A DNA stretch of 64,000 nt from Gluconobacter cadivus (GCF_015244745.1 NZ_JABCQI010000001.1:124001-188000), one strand, 5' to 3'. Shown: positions 27,918 through 37,259, counted from the first letter of the stretch. The notes: generated by a model from the sequence alone, not told the origin. A program made the numbers and translations.

Positions 27918-28967
27918 TCAGACCCGTACCCCGTCCAGAAACGCGGACCATCTCGCCATGACCACGTTCTGCGAAAACTCCCGCTCAAACCGCGCCCTCC
28001 CGTTCACGGAAAGCTGCTGCGCCAGCGTGGGACTTTCCAGAACACTGCCGATCTGCGCCGCAAGGTCCTTCTCGTCCTCGACTGCAACCAGAAGCCCGTC
28101 TTCCGTGCCTTCAAGAATTTCCTGCGGTCCCTGAATGCTGCTTGCCACGACCGGCACCCCGGCGGAGAGCGCTTCGATCACGACATTGCCAAGTGGTTCG
28201 ATCCGGGACGGGCAGACCAGAACATTACAGGCCCGCAGCCATGGGCCGCTCTGACCAATCCAGCCGGGAAGATGCACGCGATCCGCAACAGCTTCCGCTT
28301 TCGCCAGCGCCTCAAGAGCGCCACGCTCCGGCCCCTCACCCGCAATGACGAGATGCACACCCGGCAGATGCGCCATCGCCCGGATCAGCACATCGAAGGC
28401 CTTGTTTTCATGCAGGCGGCCCAGAGCGAGCACAAACGGCACACCGGACGGGAGAAAATCGGGACGCTGCGGCGTCACGTCCGAAAAATCCGTCGCGAAA
28501 TTCGGCAGGTGATGCACGCGATCGGCGGCCCAGCCCTGCGTTTTCATCCAGTCCGCCAGACCCCGCGTATTGCCGATCAGATGATCGCATCGCCGGTAGT
28601 TCGACAAGTCATAATATCCGCCCAGACGCCCAGCCATCTGCCACGGCCCTGACGGCACGAGACGCGCCGCCCGGCTCATCCACGCCACAACGACATCCGG
28701 GCGGAACGCATTCAAACTACGCCGCAAGCCGGGCCGGGTCCGCAGGTCCAGCAGACCGCCGAACCGATACGTCCGGGTGTCGACTCCTGCTTCCTCAAGC
28801 CGTGCGAGCCGACCGGCATCGTGTCGGATCAATGCCTGAACGGGACGGCCATCCTGCATCTGGGCCATCGTCAGGCGCTCGAAGAAAAGCTCTGCGCCCC
28901 CTCGGGGAGCCCCCGCCATCACATGGGCCACACGGCCCCGGTATTCGTTGGACGATGCAGACATCAT
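27918..28967 (-). CDS. Glycosyltransferase family 4
   Basis: A GT-B glycosyltransferase of about 349 aa. The N-terminal domain begins VAHVMAGAPRGGAELFFERL; the donor-binding C domain shows ALGRLHENKAFDVLIRAMA, GPERGALEALA, the family motif P-S-R-I-E-P-L-G-N-V-V-I-E-A (about residue 285) and GVPVVAS. The acceptor and sugar are unknown; a cell-envelope glycan is likely. ATG at 28967 follows AGAAGAAGG; a GTG-free start at 28964 is equally possible. Confidence 0.85.
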   Translation of the reverse strand: MMSASSNEYRGRVAHVMAGAPRGGAELFFERLTMAQMQDGRPVQALIRHDAGRLARLEEAGVDTRTYRFGGLLDLRTRPGLRRSLNAFRPDVVVAWMSRAARLVPSGPWQMAGRLGGYYDLSNYRRCDHLIGNTRGLADWMKTQGWAADRVHHLPNFATDFSDVTPQRPDFLPSGVPFVLALGRLHENKAFDVLIRAMAHLPGVHLVIAGEGPERGALEALAKAEAVADRVHLPGWIGQSGPWLRACNVLVCPSRIEPLGNVVIEALSAGVPVVASSIQGPQEILEGTEDGLLVAVEDEKDLAAQIGSVLESPTLAQQLSVNGRARFEREFSQNVVMARWSAFLDGVRV

Positions 28968-29003
28968 CCTTCTTCTATCGGCCATGACCGACGGGGCATC
29001 AAG

Positions 29004-29927
29004 TCAGTCTGTTGCAAGGTCCGGAACAAACACGCTTTTTTCATTCAGGATTTCCGTCGCAGCTTTCAGAACCTGCGCCACATCCAATCCGGCCATAGGA
29101 GCATGACCTTCCGGCCCCGGGGCTTCCACAAAACGCGCAAGACGACCGGCGGGCGCATATTCCGACGCCCGGGACGGCCCAAACAGACCCAGCGTCGGCG
29201 TCCCCGCAGCGGCGGCGAGATGCATCAAGCCGGAATCATTACCTACAAACAGCGCGCAACGCTGAAGACGTGCCGCCACATCGCCTAGCGCATGGTTCCC
29301 GCCCAGATCCAGCGCATCGGGAAGTCCCTTTAGCACAGGCTCCGCCCGCGCACGCTCGTCCTCACCGGGTCCATAAAACACGACGGGGCGTAGATTTTCC
29401 GACCTTAGTGCCTGCGCCAGCGCCACGAAGCGCTCGGGGGGCCAGATTTTGCCATCCCAATTCGCCGTCGGCCCCAATGCCAGCCAACGCCCTTCAGGCA
29501 ATGCCGCAACCGCATTCGCCTGTTGCGCCTCGGACGTCCAGACACGCGGCATGGGCGTGCGACGATATCCGAGCGCTTCTCCAAGCTGTTCAACCCTCCG
29601 CCCCGGACGACGGCCGCCCCGCACGATGATCCGACGCCGCGCCCGCAGTGTCAGCCCGAGCAACGATCCGCGCAGATCCACGACCATGAACCATCGTGTT
29701 CGGAAACAGGCCCGCCACAGATCAATCCAATGCCGGTCATGAGGGCGCTTTTCCATGGTAATGATGCGCTCACATCGCGGGTCCGCTTCGAAAAGCCCCG
29801 CCGCTACAGGACCACAAACCACTGTGAACATCGCCGCCGGATAGCGCTTCTGCAGGGCATCCAGAACGCCCGTGGAAATCACCGCATCGCCCAGACGGTT
29901 GGACGTGATGAACAAAATCCGCATCAT
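29004..29927 (-). CDS. Glycosyltransferase family 9 (heptosyltransferase-like)
   Basis: A 307-aa GT9 enzyme related to LPS heptosyltransferases. Motifs are MRILFITSNRLGDAVIST at the N terminus, LGPTANWDGKIWPPERFVALA (about residue 145) and FVGNDSGLMHLAAAAGTPTLGLFGPS (about 235), the latter being the ADP-heptose binding signature with Asp. With the GT4 gene 36 bases downstream it may build an LPS core or similar glycan. It overlaps dnaQ by four bases. Confidence 0.88.
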   Translation of the reverse strand: MMRILFITSNRLGDAVISTGVLDALQKRYPAAMFTVVCGPVAAGLFEADPRCERIITMEKRPHDRHWIDLWRACFRTRWFMVVDLRGSLLGLTLRARRRIIVRGGRRPGRRVEQLGEALGYRRTPMPRVWTSEAQQANAVAALPEGRWLALGPTANWDGKIWPPERFVALAQALRSENLRPVVFYGPGEDERARAEPVLKGLPDALDLGGNHALGDVAARLQRCALFVGNDSGLMHLAAAAGTPTLGLFGPSRASEYAPAGRLARFVEAPGPEGHAPMAGLDVAQVLKAATEILNEKSVFVPDLATD

Positions 29928-30610
29928 TCGCGATGCCACACCGCGTCCTTGATGGTGCTCACGAATGCCTCATGCACCTGAAGTTCTTCCGCGGTCGGCG
30001 GGGCCATTTTCCGTGGCGGACGACTGGCGAGCGCATTGATCCCGTCCGTCATGCTGCGACTGCGGGACGGACCTGCCAGACCTAAGCCACGTTGCCGTCC
30101 GCCCATCAGTTCGACATACACTTCCGCCAGAAGTTTACAGTCCAGCAGCGCGTTATGGGTGCCGCGCTGCGACAGGTCGATGCCGAAACGCCGACACAGC
30201 GCATCCAGGCTTGCCGGAAGGCCCGGATATTTTTTCCGCGCCATTTCCACAGTGTCGATGGCCCGGCTGGCGTAGTCGAGCGGCTCACGTCCACAGGCTT
30301 TCAGCTCGGCATTGACGAACTTGAAATCGAAGCGGGCATTATGCGCGATCATCGGACTGTCTGCGATGAACTCCAGAAAACCGTCCGCAACTTCGGCGAA
30401 TTTCGGCTTTCCCTCCAGATCCTCGATCCGGAACCCGTGCACCTTGGTCGCTTCGGGCGGGATATCACGCTCGGGATGGATCAGCACATGATAGGCCTCA
30501 CCCGTCGGCAAATCGTCGATCAGTTCGAGAGCCGCGATCTCGATGATGCGGTCGCCCATATCCGGGTCAAATCCCGTGGTTTCCGTATCGAACAGGATGG
30601 ATCGTTTCAT
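29924..30610 (-). CDS. dnaQ: DNA polymerase III epsilon subunit (proofreading exonuclease)
   Basis: A 228-aa 3'-5' exonuclease. ExoI is FDTETTGFDP (residues 7-16), ExoII is HNARFDFKFVNAEL (about 95) and ExoIII is GTHNALLDCKLLAEVY (about 150), with all D/E/H catalytic residues present. The C-terminal tail (HEAFV...) matches the region that contacts the alpha subunit. It sits between coaE and the GT9 gene with four-base overlaps on both sides; the aroE-coaE-dnaQ order is typical of alphaproteobacteria. Confidence 0.95.
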   Translation of the reverse strand: MKRSILFDTETTGFDPDMGDRIIEIAALELIDDLPTGEAYHVLIHPERDIPPEATKVHGFRIEDLEGKPKFAEVADGFLEFIADSPMIAHNARFDFKFVNAELKACGREPLDYASRAIDTVEMARKKYPGLPASLDALCRRFGIDLSQRGTHNALLDCKLLAEVYVELMGGRQRGLGLAGPSRSRSMTDGINALASRPPRKMAPPTAEELQVHEAFVSTIKDAVWHRE

Positions 30611-31212
30611 GACGCCTCACGCAGCCGGTGCAACAGGGCATGGACCTGCCGGGCGGCGTGTCCACGGGACAGGCCGGTTCGTATCACGATGTCGGTCCGG
30701 CGTCTGCGTTCATGGTCACTCATCTGACGGGCCAGCAATCCTTTGGCATCTGTCACGCTCATACGGCCTCCGTTGCGCCCCCGCTGTCGGATACGCGACA
30801 AACGCGTGCTCATTGGAGCCTCCGCAACTACAACCATATCGCAGCGTCGGTCTTCGCCGATTTCCATCAACAGCGGAATATCGAGCACGCAGAATGACTC
30901 TTGTCGTGCCCGGCACTGCTTCAGAAAACGCACCCGTTCGGCGCGCACCAACGGATGCATGATGGCTTCCAGACGTTTGAGCGCATCAGGCTGCGTCCGT
31001 ACAATCTCTCGCAGCGCCCCTCGATCCAGACGGCCTTCAACCACCGTGTCCGGAAACATTTTTTCGATCAAGGGGAGTGCCTTCCCCCCTTTACCCTGAA
31101 GCCTCCGAACACACGCATCCGCATCGAAAACCGGCACTCCGGCTCTCCGGAACAATGTTGCAACCGTGCTTTTCCCGGCTGCCATCCCGCCCGTCAGACC
31201 GATGATCCGCAC
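30607..31212 (-). CDS. coaE: Dephospho-CoA kinase
   Basis: Last step of coenzyme A synthesis, phosphorylating the 3'-OH of dephospho-CoA. The 201-aa P-loop protein opens with GLTGGMAAGKSTVA and has FDADACVRRL (about 29) and the LIDIPLL-like CVLDIPLLMEIG (about 115). Start and stop fit the neighbouring genes: four-base overlap with dnaQ and three-base gap to aroE. Confidence 0.95.
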   Translation of the reverse strand: MRIIGLTGGMAAGKSTVATLFRRAGVPVFDADACVRRLQGKGGKALPLIEKMFPDTVVEGRLDRGALREIVRTQPDALKRLEAIMHPLVRAERVRFLKQCRARQESFCVLDIPLLMEIGEDRRCDMVVVAEAPMSTRLSRIRQRGRNGGRMSVTDAKGLLARQMSDHERRRRTDIVIRTGLSRGHAARQVHALLHRLREAS

Positions 31213-31215
31213 GCC

Positions 31216-32046
31216 CTAGCGCAGGCTCGCCGCCAGAAGGTCGAACGTCGTCCGGTCGGCCTCAGGGTCAACGCCGAACCACGCCCGAAACCCGGCCCGC
31301 GCCTGATGGACGAGCATTCCCAGACCATCCACCGTCCGCAGTCCGCGCGCCTGAGCGGCCAGCAGCAGAGGCGTCTCACGCGGTGTGTAGACGATATCGG
31401 TTACGCAGAGCCCCGGCGCGGCCTCTCGCAACGCGGAATCCCAGTCCATGCCGGGCTTGCCCCCCATGCCCATGGAGGTGGCATTCACCAGAAGCGAACA
31501 CCCCGACAGCAGGGACGGCCAGTCGTACCACGCGACGGCCTCACCGCCACCAAGCGCTTCGACCAGAGCCTCGGCCCGCTCCAGCGTCCGGTTCGCGATT
31601 ACGACCTCGCAGCCCCGGTCCAACAGCGCAGCCGCCACAGCCCGCGCTGCACCACCTGCACCCAGAATCAGCGCGCGACCACCAATCGCGACATCATGTG
31701 CGCTCAGATTGTCGCAAAAGCCCGTTCCGTCCGTACAGTCACCGATGATCCGTCCCGCTACGAAACAGATCGTGTTTACGGCTCCCGCCCGTTTCGCAGT
31801 TGGCGTGAGTTCGTCACAGGCGCGCATCGCGGCTTCCTTGTGCGGAATCGTGACGTTCACGCCCTGAAAACCCGCTGCTGCCAGTCCACGCAACGCCTGA
31901 TCGAAGCCTTCCGGCCGCGTCGGCAGCGGCACATAGGCGCCATTCACCCCGTTCACCCGGCACCAGTGATTGTGCATCAGCGGAGAGCGCGAGTGTTCGA
32001 CGGGCCATCCCATCACGCCGGCGAGTTTCGTATGTCCGTCAATCAT
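31216..32046 (-). CDS. aroE: Shikimate dehydrogenase
   Basis: NADPH-dependent reduction of 3-dehydroshikimate. The 276-aa protein has the substrate motif PVEHSRSPLMHNHW (about residue 15), NVTIPHKEAAM (about 62), the Rossmann glycine motif LGAGGAARAVAAALL (about 128) and the Asn/Asp pair in NTICF and DCTDGTGF. The ATG at 32046 overlaps the stop of the upstream amidohydrolase. Confidence 0.95.
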   Translation of the reverse strand: MIDGHTKLAGVMGWPVEHSRSPLMHNHWCRVNGVNGAYVPLPTRPEGFDQALRGLAAAGFQGVNVTIPHKEAAMRACDELTPTAKRAGAVNTICFVAGRIIGDCTDGTGFCDNLSAHDVAIGGRALILGAGGAARAVAAALLDRGCEVVIANRTLERAEALVEALGGGEAVAWYDWPSLLSGCSLLVNATSMGMGGKPGMDWDSALREAAPGLCVTDIVYTPRETPLLLAAQARGLRTVDGLGMLVHQARAGFRAWFGVDPEADRTTFDLLAASLR

Positions 32047-32807
32047 GCCGCCAGCCTTTCCCAGACTTTCGGCAGCAAGTCGGCCAGACGCTCGGCCCAT
32101 GCCCGCTGTCCGGCTGTTTCAAGGATCAGATCCTGCCGGATCTCGATTTCCAGATAGGGCAGACCCGCTGCTTCTGCATGGCGCGGCACCGTGTAGTCGG
32201 ACGTATCGGTCAGAACGTAAGGCTCGTTATCACCCACGCACAACGCACTGTCTTCGCGCAGCAGGTCCAGCGCGATCGACGCCATGCGGCTGTCCGAATT
32301 GTGCAGAATGCCGATCTGCCACGGGCGGTCTTTCCCGTTCATCTGCGGCGTAAAACTGTGCAGCGCAATCAGCGCCGTCGGACGCGAGCCCCGCTCGGCG
32401 AGAACTTCTGCGATCGTGTCATGATACGGATGCAGGATTTCCCGCTCACGTTTCGCCCGACAACTCTCCTGCGCCGTCTGATTAACCGGAACCGGCGTGC
32501 CATCACTGACACCCGGCATGGATGTTGGATGGCCGGGGGCGCGGTTGCAGTCGATCACGAGCCTTGAATAGACCTGCTCGATCAACGCTGCGCCCAGCGT
32601 TTCATGCAGCACGCGCCCGACACCGACGATGCCGATATCCCAGGCGATGTGCCGGTCCCAGTCCTCGGTCCGCACCCCCATGTCTCCCAGCGCATCCGGC
32701 ACCGCCCGCCCTGCGTGATCGCTCACGAACACGAACGGAGACGGCGTCTTTTCAGGGAAAAGAAGGAAGGGCGCCGGGTCATTGGCGCCAAGAAGGGGAG
32801 CAGACAT
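32043..32807 (-). CDS. N-formylglutamate amidohydrolase family protein
   Basis: A 254-aa zinc hydrolase of the HutG/N-formylglutamate amidohydrolase family. Motifs: SDHAGRAVP near residue 29 (metal His), YSRLVIDCNRAPG (about 81) and ALHSFTP (about 148). In some bacteria the enzyme ends histidine degradation, but no other hut gene is in the window, so its in vivo substrate is open. It sits 16 bases after a TlpA-like gene and is coupled to aroE. Confidence 0.82.
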   Translation of the reverse strand: MSAPLLGANDPAPFLLFPEKTPSPFVFVSDHAGRAVPDALGDMGVRTEDWDRHIAWDIGIVGVGRVLHETLGAALIEQVYSRLVIDCNRAPGHPTSMPGVSDGTPVPVNQTAQESCRAKREREILHPYHDTIAEVLAERGSRPTALIALHSFTPQMNGKDRPWQIGILHNSDSRMASIALDLLREDSALCVGDNEPYVLTDTSDYTVPRHAEAAGLPYLEIEIRQDLILETAGQRAWAERLADLLPKVWERLAA

Positions 32808-32823
32808 CAGGACTTTACTCTTA

Positions 32824-33483
32824 CTATCCAGCCAGAGCCTGCACAGTATGCCTCACAGCGTCCGCAGACCAGTCCATGTTCCCGATGGATTCCGCCACGA
32901 CTTCGCCTTTCGCATTCAGGATCAGCGACCGGGGCACGCCATGCAGGGACATGACATCTGGTGTCAGGCTCTTCAGATCATCCGGGCGCACCTGCCGGAT
33001 CGACTGGATCAGCGCCGCCTGATCGGCCGTTTCCATCATCACTGCTGAAAGCGGATCGACCAGGATCGGCAGGGCGTCGATCCCGTGGCTGTCATAAAAC
33101 GCCCTGACCTTGGGAATCGTGCTGCCACGCACAGCGACGGCGACGATCTGCGGCCCCTCGGCCCCTAGCGCCTTGGCCGTCGCATTCACCGAAGGTAGTT
33201 CGCGGATGCAGGGCGGGCACCATGTTGCCCAGAAATGCAGGATGAACGGTTTGCCATACCAGTGCGACAGCGGCACGTCCTGATCCTGCTCGTTCTTCAC
33301 GCTCAGCGGCGGCAGAACTTTTGGCACAGCCAGTTTGCCGAAAGAGTTCGGCTCGAAAGCCAGCCCCTTCCCGGCCTCTTCCTTTGCCGCCGTTGCGGCA
33401 ATGGCCCGTCCCGAAACCAGGAGGGCACCGGCTCCGCCTAAGAGATGACCCATGAGATGACGGCGCGTCAGGGGGAAAGTCAT
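32824..33483 (-). CDS. TlpA-like periplasmic thioredoxin, paralogue C
   Basis: A 219-aa exported thioredoxin-fold protein. The N terminus TRRHLMGHLLGGAGALLVSG is a probable twin-arginine signal; the redox motif is ATWCPPC (about residue 88) and the cis-Pro region is SLHGVPRSLILN (about 184). Such proteins reduce periplasmic disulfides, for example during cytochrome c maturation. Third of three adjacent paralogues; start chosen at the ATG at 33483 (MTFPLTRRHL) rather than seven codons upstream. Confidence 0.85.
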   Translation of the reverse strand: MTFPLTRRHLMGHLLGGAGALLVSGRAIAATAAKEEAGKGLAFEPNSFGKLAVPKVLPPLSVKNEQDQDVPLSHWYGKPFILHFWATWCPPCIRELPSVNATAKALGAEGPQIVAVAVRGSTIPKVRAFYDSHGIDALPILVDPLSAVMMETADQAALIQSIRQVRPDDLKSLTPDVMSLHGVPRSLILNAKGEVVAESIGNMDWSADAVRHTVQALAG

Positions 33484-33521
33484 GTTGGAAATCCGTTCTT
33501 TCATTTCTACTTTATCGCGTC

Positions 33522-34103
33522 TCAGGCAGTCGTGGCGGCAAGCACCTGATGAAGCACGCCAACGGCATCGGAAGCGCCCCAGTCCAACGGACCGGCCGCC
33601 GTCGCGCGAATGCGCCCTGCACCATCAATCAGGAATGTTACAGGGATGGCAAGCGCCGCAGCCCGGTACCAGTCTTTCAGAGCCGTCCCGTCCACTGTCC
33701 ATGCGGGCAAATCTGCGATGCCGTTTCGGTCCAGAAACGCACGAACATCGTCGGGCGATCCACTTGAAACCGCGACCGGAACAACAGGGCAATCTGTCCC
33801 CCATGCCCGCATGAACCCCACCAGAGCAGGCAGTTCATGACGGCAGGGCGGGCACCATGTCGCCCAGACATGCAGCAGGAAAGGCGCTCCCCGACGCGAG
33901 ACAAGTGACAAATGCGCACCTTCAGGGCCGGACAGCGAAAGCGTAACGGATTCCGAGACGGGCCGCCCCGGCATCAGCCGCTCAATCGGCATCCCACGGC
34001 GCACAACCGTCCCGGCCAGTTTCGAAGCCCCGATCCCGACCAGAACCGCAAGACCTGCCGTTCCCAAAACAAGGCTCCGCCGACTGGCCAGCCCACCGCT
34101 CAC
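33522..34103 (-). CDS. TlpA-like periplasmic thioredoxin, paralogue B
   Basis: A 193-aa membrane-anchored or exported thioredoxin-like protein, with SRRSLVLGTAGLAVLVG as an N-terminal Tat-like/hydrophobic segment, [14 protein letters not shown] (about residue 80) as the redox site and cis-Pro in IPVTFLIDGAG. It starts with GTG overlapping the upstream stop (GTGA). Sequence between the three paralogues differs widely outside the CPPC region, so the copies are old. Confidence 0.85.
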   Translation of the reverse strand: MSGGLASRRSLVLGTAGLAVLVGIGASKLAGTVVRRGMPIERLMPGRPVSESVTLSLSGPEGAHLSLVSRRGAPFLLHVWATWCPPCRHELPALVGFMRAWGTDCPVVPVAVSSGSPDDVRAFLDRNGIADLPAWTVDGTALKDWYRAAALAIPVTFLIDGAGRIRATAAGPLDWGASDAVGVLHQVLAATTA

Positions 34104-34699
34104 GCGGGTTTAGGCGCCTGAAGGCTCGACAGGATCTTTTCAAAAGACGCCTGACTGTCCGGCGCGCTCCACGCCATTTCCCCTTCGACACTGGCACGCA
34201 ACCGTCCCTGCGAATCAATTACGCAGGTCATGGGAAGGCTTGGCTCGCCGGAGGTGAACCATTGAGAAAACTCATGCTGGTCCAGCGTCCAGGGCGCGAT
34301 ATGCGGCAGATTGCCCTGCGCCAGAAAGATCATCACTTTCGGCAGCGGACTCGCCACGGCGACTGGAATGACAGGAATGCTGGCTCCGGTTTTCTCGATG
34401 AACGCATTCAGTGCAGGAAGCTCGAGCCTGCACGGCGGGCACCATGTCGCCCAAAGATGCAGAATAAAGGGCCGCCCCCTCAACGAGGAGAGTGCCAACA
34501 TCGTGCCATCCGGTCCCTTAAGCTGGAAATTCACGGGCTCCAACTTAGGCGCGCCGGGCGCGAGCGAGGGCAGCACGGGCTGTGCTCCATCCGCTGCGCG
34601 GGCGGAATTCCCCAGCCCGCAATTGCAGAGGGAGGCTGCCGCAGCTAGGCTAGCAGCTCCTCCAAGAAGGGTTCGCCGGTCGATCTGCTTCCGAATCAT
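34100..34699 (-). CDS. TlpA-like periplasmic thioredoxin, paralogue A
   Basis: A 199-aa protein, first in the operon of three. [21 protein letters not shown] is a Tat-type signal with a possible lipobox ending at Cys28; the redox motif is [11 protein letters not shown] (about residue 90) and the cis-Pro segment is [11 protein letters not shown]. Its ATG is only 15 bases from the divergent argH ATG. A tlpA beside argH is widespread in alphaproteobacteria, so this copy is likely the ancestral one. Confidence 0.85.
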   Translation of the reverse strand: MIRKQIDRRTLLGGAASLAAAASLCNCGLGNSARAADGAQPVLPSLAPGAPKLEPVNFQLKGPDGTMLALSSLRGRPFILHLWATWCPPCRLELPALNAFIEKTGASIPVIPVAVASPLPKVMIFLAQGNLPHIAPWTLDQHEFSQWFTSGEPSLPMTCVIDSQGRLRASVEGEMAWSAPDSQASFEKILSSLQAPKPA

Positions 34700-34714
34700 C
34701 TGCTTACGGTTATC

Positions 34715-36160
34715 ATGAAAAACGCTCCTGTCGACACACAATCAGATGCCGCCACGTCCTTTGAAGGCACTGCCGCCAATCCGCAATGGGGTGGCCGCTT
34801 TGCCTCAGGCCCTGCCGCCATCATGGGTGAGATCAACGCCTCCATCGGATTTGACAAGATCCTGTGGCGACAGGACATCCGCGGTTCTCTCGCACACGCT
34901 GCCATGCTCCAGAAAGTCGGCCTGCTGACCGAGACGGAACTTGCCGAAATCCGTCAGGGCCTTGGCGATATCGCGCAGGAAATCGGCGAAGGCCGCTTCG
35001 AGTTCTCCCCGGCCCTCGAAGACATCCACATGAACATCGAAGCGCGCCTGTCCGAACGGATCGGCGAGGCCGGAAAGCGCCTGCACACGGCGCGCTCGCG
35101 CAACGATCAGGTCGCCACCGATTTCCGCCTCTGGGTCCGCGATGCCATTGACGGCCTTCAGGACCAGACCGCCGCCCTGATGCGGTCCCTCGCCAAGCGC
35201 GCGCTGGAACATGCCGCAACGCCGATGCCCGGCTTCACCCATCTTCAGGTCGCACAACCGGTCACGTTCGGACATCATCTTCTGGCCTATGTCGAGATGC
35301 TGTCGCGCGATCGCGGCCGTCTGCGTGACGCCCGCGCCCGTCTGAACGAATGCCCGCTCGGCTCGGCCGCTCTTGCTGGAACGTCCTTCCCGATCGACCG
35401 TCGCATGACGGCTGCAGCGCTGGATTTCGACCGCCCGACCGCCAATTCACTCGATGCCGTCTCGGACCGTGACTTCGCGCTCGAATTCCTGTCCGCCCTG
35501 TCGCTTCAGGCCATGCATCTGTCGCGTCTGGCAGAAGAAATCGTGATGTGGGCCTCTGCGCCCTTCGGTTTCGTCACGCTGTCCGATGCCTTCACAACCG
35601 GCTCCTCCATCATGCCGCAAAAGCGCAACCCGGACGCCGCCGAACTGGTTCGCGCCAAGATTGGCCGGATCATGGGCGATTTCGTGGGCCTGCTGACAGT
35701 CATGAAGGGGCTGCCGCTCGCCTATGCCAAGGACACGCAGGAAGACAAGGAACCCGTCTTCGACGCCACCGAGGCCATGACGCTTTCCCTCGCCGCCATG
35801 GACGGCATGATCCGGGACCTCAAGGCCAACGCTTCCCGGATGCGCGAAGTCGCGGGCATGGGCTTCTCCACCGCGACCGACCTCGCCGACTGGCTGGTCC
35901 GTGAACTGCGCGTTCCCTTCCGCACCGCCCATCACGTCACAGGTCGGCTCGTCGGCATGGCGGAACAGAAAGGCTGCGATCTGGCGGATCTGTCGCTTGG
36001 CGAAATGCAGTCCGTCGAGCCCCAGATCAACGCGGGCGTTTTCGATGTCCTGACCGTTGAGGCCTCTCTGGCGTCCCGCACCAGCGAAGGCGGCACCGCA
36101 CCGGCCAATGTGACGCATCAGGCCAAAGCGTGGCTCGCAAAACTCGGAGAATCCACATGA
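34715..36160 (+). CDS. argH: Argininosuccinate lyase
   Basis: Final step of arginine synthesis, releasing arginine and fumarate. The 481-aa protein shows the fumarase-superfamily signature [12 protein letters not shown] (about residue 292), plus [15 protein letters not shown] (about 125) and [15 protein letters not shown] [15 protein letters not shown] (about 168). The ATG at 34715 leaves only 15 bases to the divergent thioredoxin gene, so each promoter must lie in the other gene's 5' region. The stop overlaps the lipoprotein start. Confidence 0.95.
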   Translation: MKNAPVDTQSDAATSFEGTAANPQWGGRFASGPAAIMGEINASIGFDKILWRQDIRGSLAHAAMLQKVGLLTETELAEIRQGLGDIAQEIGEGRFEFSPALEDIHMNIEARLSERIGEAGKRLHTARSRNDQVATDFRLWVRDAIDGLQDQTAALMRSLAKRALEHAATPMPGFTHLQVAQPVTFGHHLLAYVEMLSRDRGRLRDARARLNECPLGSAALAGTSFPIDRRMTAAALDFDRPTANSLDAVSDRDFALEFLSALSLQAMHLSRLAEEIVMWASAPFGFVTLSDAFTTGSSIMPQKRNPDAAELVRAKIGRIMGDFVGLLTVMKGLPLAYAKDTQEDKEPVFDATEAMTLSLAAMDGMIRDLKANASRMREVAGMGFSTATDLADWLVRELRVPFRTAHHVTGRLVGMAEQKGCDLADLSLGEMQSVEPQINAGVFDVLTVEASLASRTSEGGTAPANVTHQAKAWLAKLGEST

Positions 36161-36288
36161 AAACCCTGCTGCTCGTCAGCATGGCGCTTATGGCTCTCAG
36201 CCTGACCGCCTGCGGCAAGAAAGGCGCGCCACACGCCCCCGGCCCCGCGCAGGACATCACCTATCCGGGGACCTACCCGCCGGAATAA
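36157..36288 (+). CDS. LptM-like very small lipoprotein, 43 aa
   Basis: A complete 43-codon gene: [20 protein letters not shown] with lipobox LTAC (Cys19), followed by [11 protein letters not shown]. This CGxKG pattern is the hallmark of the LptM/YifL family, small lipoproteins that help maturation of the LptDE translocon (family knowledge). It overlaps argH by four bases (ATGA) and its last 32 bases overlap the convergent gluQRS gene. It is easily missed by gene callers because of its length. Confidence 0.8.
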   Translation: MKTLLLVSMALMALSLTACGKKGAPHAPGPAQDITYPGTYPPE

Positions 36289-37117
36289 AGCTCTCTTTCA
36301 AAGCCTGCCGCACCAGTGGATGGTCCAGAACCTGTCGGGCCGTCCACCCCTCCTGCCGCAGAACCCGCACACCTTCCGCCCCATCCCGTTTGGACAGTTT
36401 CTGCCCGTCCGCACCCATGATGAGGGCATGATGGGCATAGACCGGTTCCGGCCAGCCCATCAGGTCCTGCAACACCCGCTGCACCGACGTCGCCTCGTAC
36501 AAATCCCGCCCGCGCGTGACTGTAGTCACGCCTTGCAGCGCATCATCACGAGTGACGCACAGATGATACGAAACACCCGTATCCCGCCGCGCCAGAACAA
36601 TATCACCGAACGCCCCGGCCTGCCCTGCCATCTGCCCATGCCCCAGTTCGTGCCAGCCCGGCACTTCCTGCAACACATCAAGCGCCCGCCCCATATCGAG
36701 CCGCCAGACCGGCTCCCGACCTGCATGCAGCGCGCCATGCCGACAGGTTCCCGGATACACGACGCTCCCGTCCGGCGCGGCTTGCGTCGCAGCCTCGGCA
36801 ATCTCCCGTCGCGTACAGAAACACGGATAGAGCAGCCTCCGCTCCCGCAGAGTTTCCAGTACGGACTGATATTCAGACAAATGTCTGGACTGCTGCCGAA
36901 CCGGCGCGTCTGACGACAATCCAAGCCAGTCCAGATCCTCCCGCAGCGCTGTTGTTAGCTCCGGCGTACAGCGCGTCGTATCAATATCCTCGATACGGAT
37001 CAGGAACCTTCCGCCCTCACCCGCCATGATCCGCGAATAGAGCCCTGACACCACATGTCCCAGATGCAGAAAGCCCGTAGGACTCGGCGCAAATCGTGTT
37101 GTGGCGGGAAGCGTCAT
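36257..37117 (-). CDS. gluQRS: Glutamyl-Q tRNA(Asp) synthetase
   Basis: A 286-aa truncated GluRS-like enzyme that glutamylates queuosine of tRNA(Asp). It has the HIGH-type motif FAPSPTGFLHLGHV (residues 8-21), a cysteine-rich zinc insert (CFCTRRE ... GTCRHG, about 100-128), and the KMSKS-like motif QKLSKRDG (about 240). It lacks an anticodon-binding domain, as expected. The ATG at 37117 begins MTLPATTRFAP. Confidence 0.94.
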   Translation of the reverse strand: MTLPATTRFAPSPTGFLHLGHVVSGLYSRIMAGEGGRFLIRIEDIDTTRCTPELTTALREDLDWLGLSSDAPVRQQSRHLSEYQSVLETLRERRLLYPCFCTRREIAEAATQAAPDGSVVYPGTCRHGALHAGREPVWRLDMGRALDVLQEVPGWHELGHGQMAGQAGAFGDIVLARRDTGVSYHLCVTRDDALQGVTTVTRGRDLYEATSVQRVLQDLMGWPEPVYAHHALIMGADGQKLSKRDGAEGVRVLRQEGWTARQVLDHPLVRQALKESFIPAGRSPDR

Positions 37118-37259
37118 GAATGTGTCACCAGCGTTTGCTTGCGGTTCGCGCAGTTTACTGGAATAGTTTCCTCAAAGAAGCCGACGACACGTGTTTTCCC
37201 GCTGTTTGTCCCGTTTTCATTCGGCGCCTAATCCCGCATGTGTCGTCCTTGCAGAAAGG

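Noticed and set aside
30901-32157. 418-codon plus-strand open frame
   Set aside because: Antisense to coaE and aroE; composition is His/Arg/Gln-rich and no motif is present.
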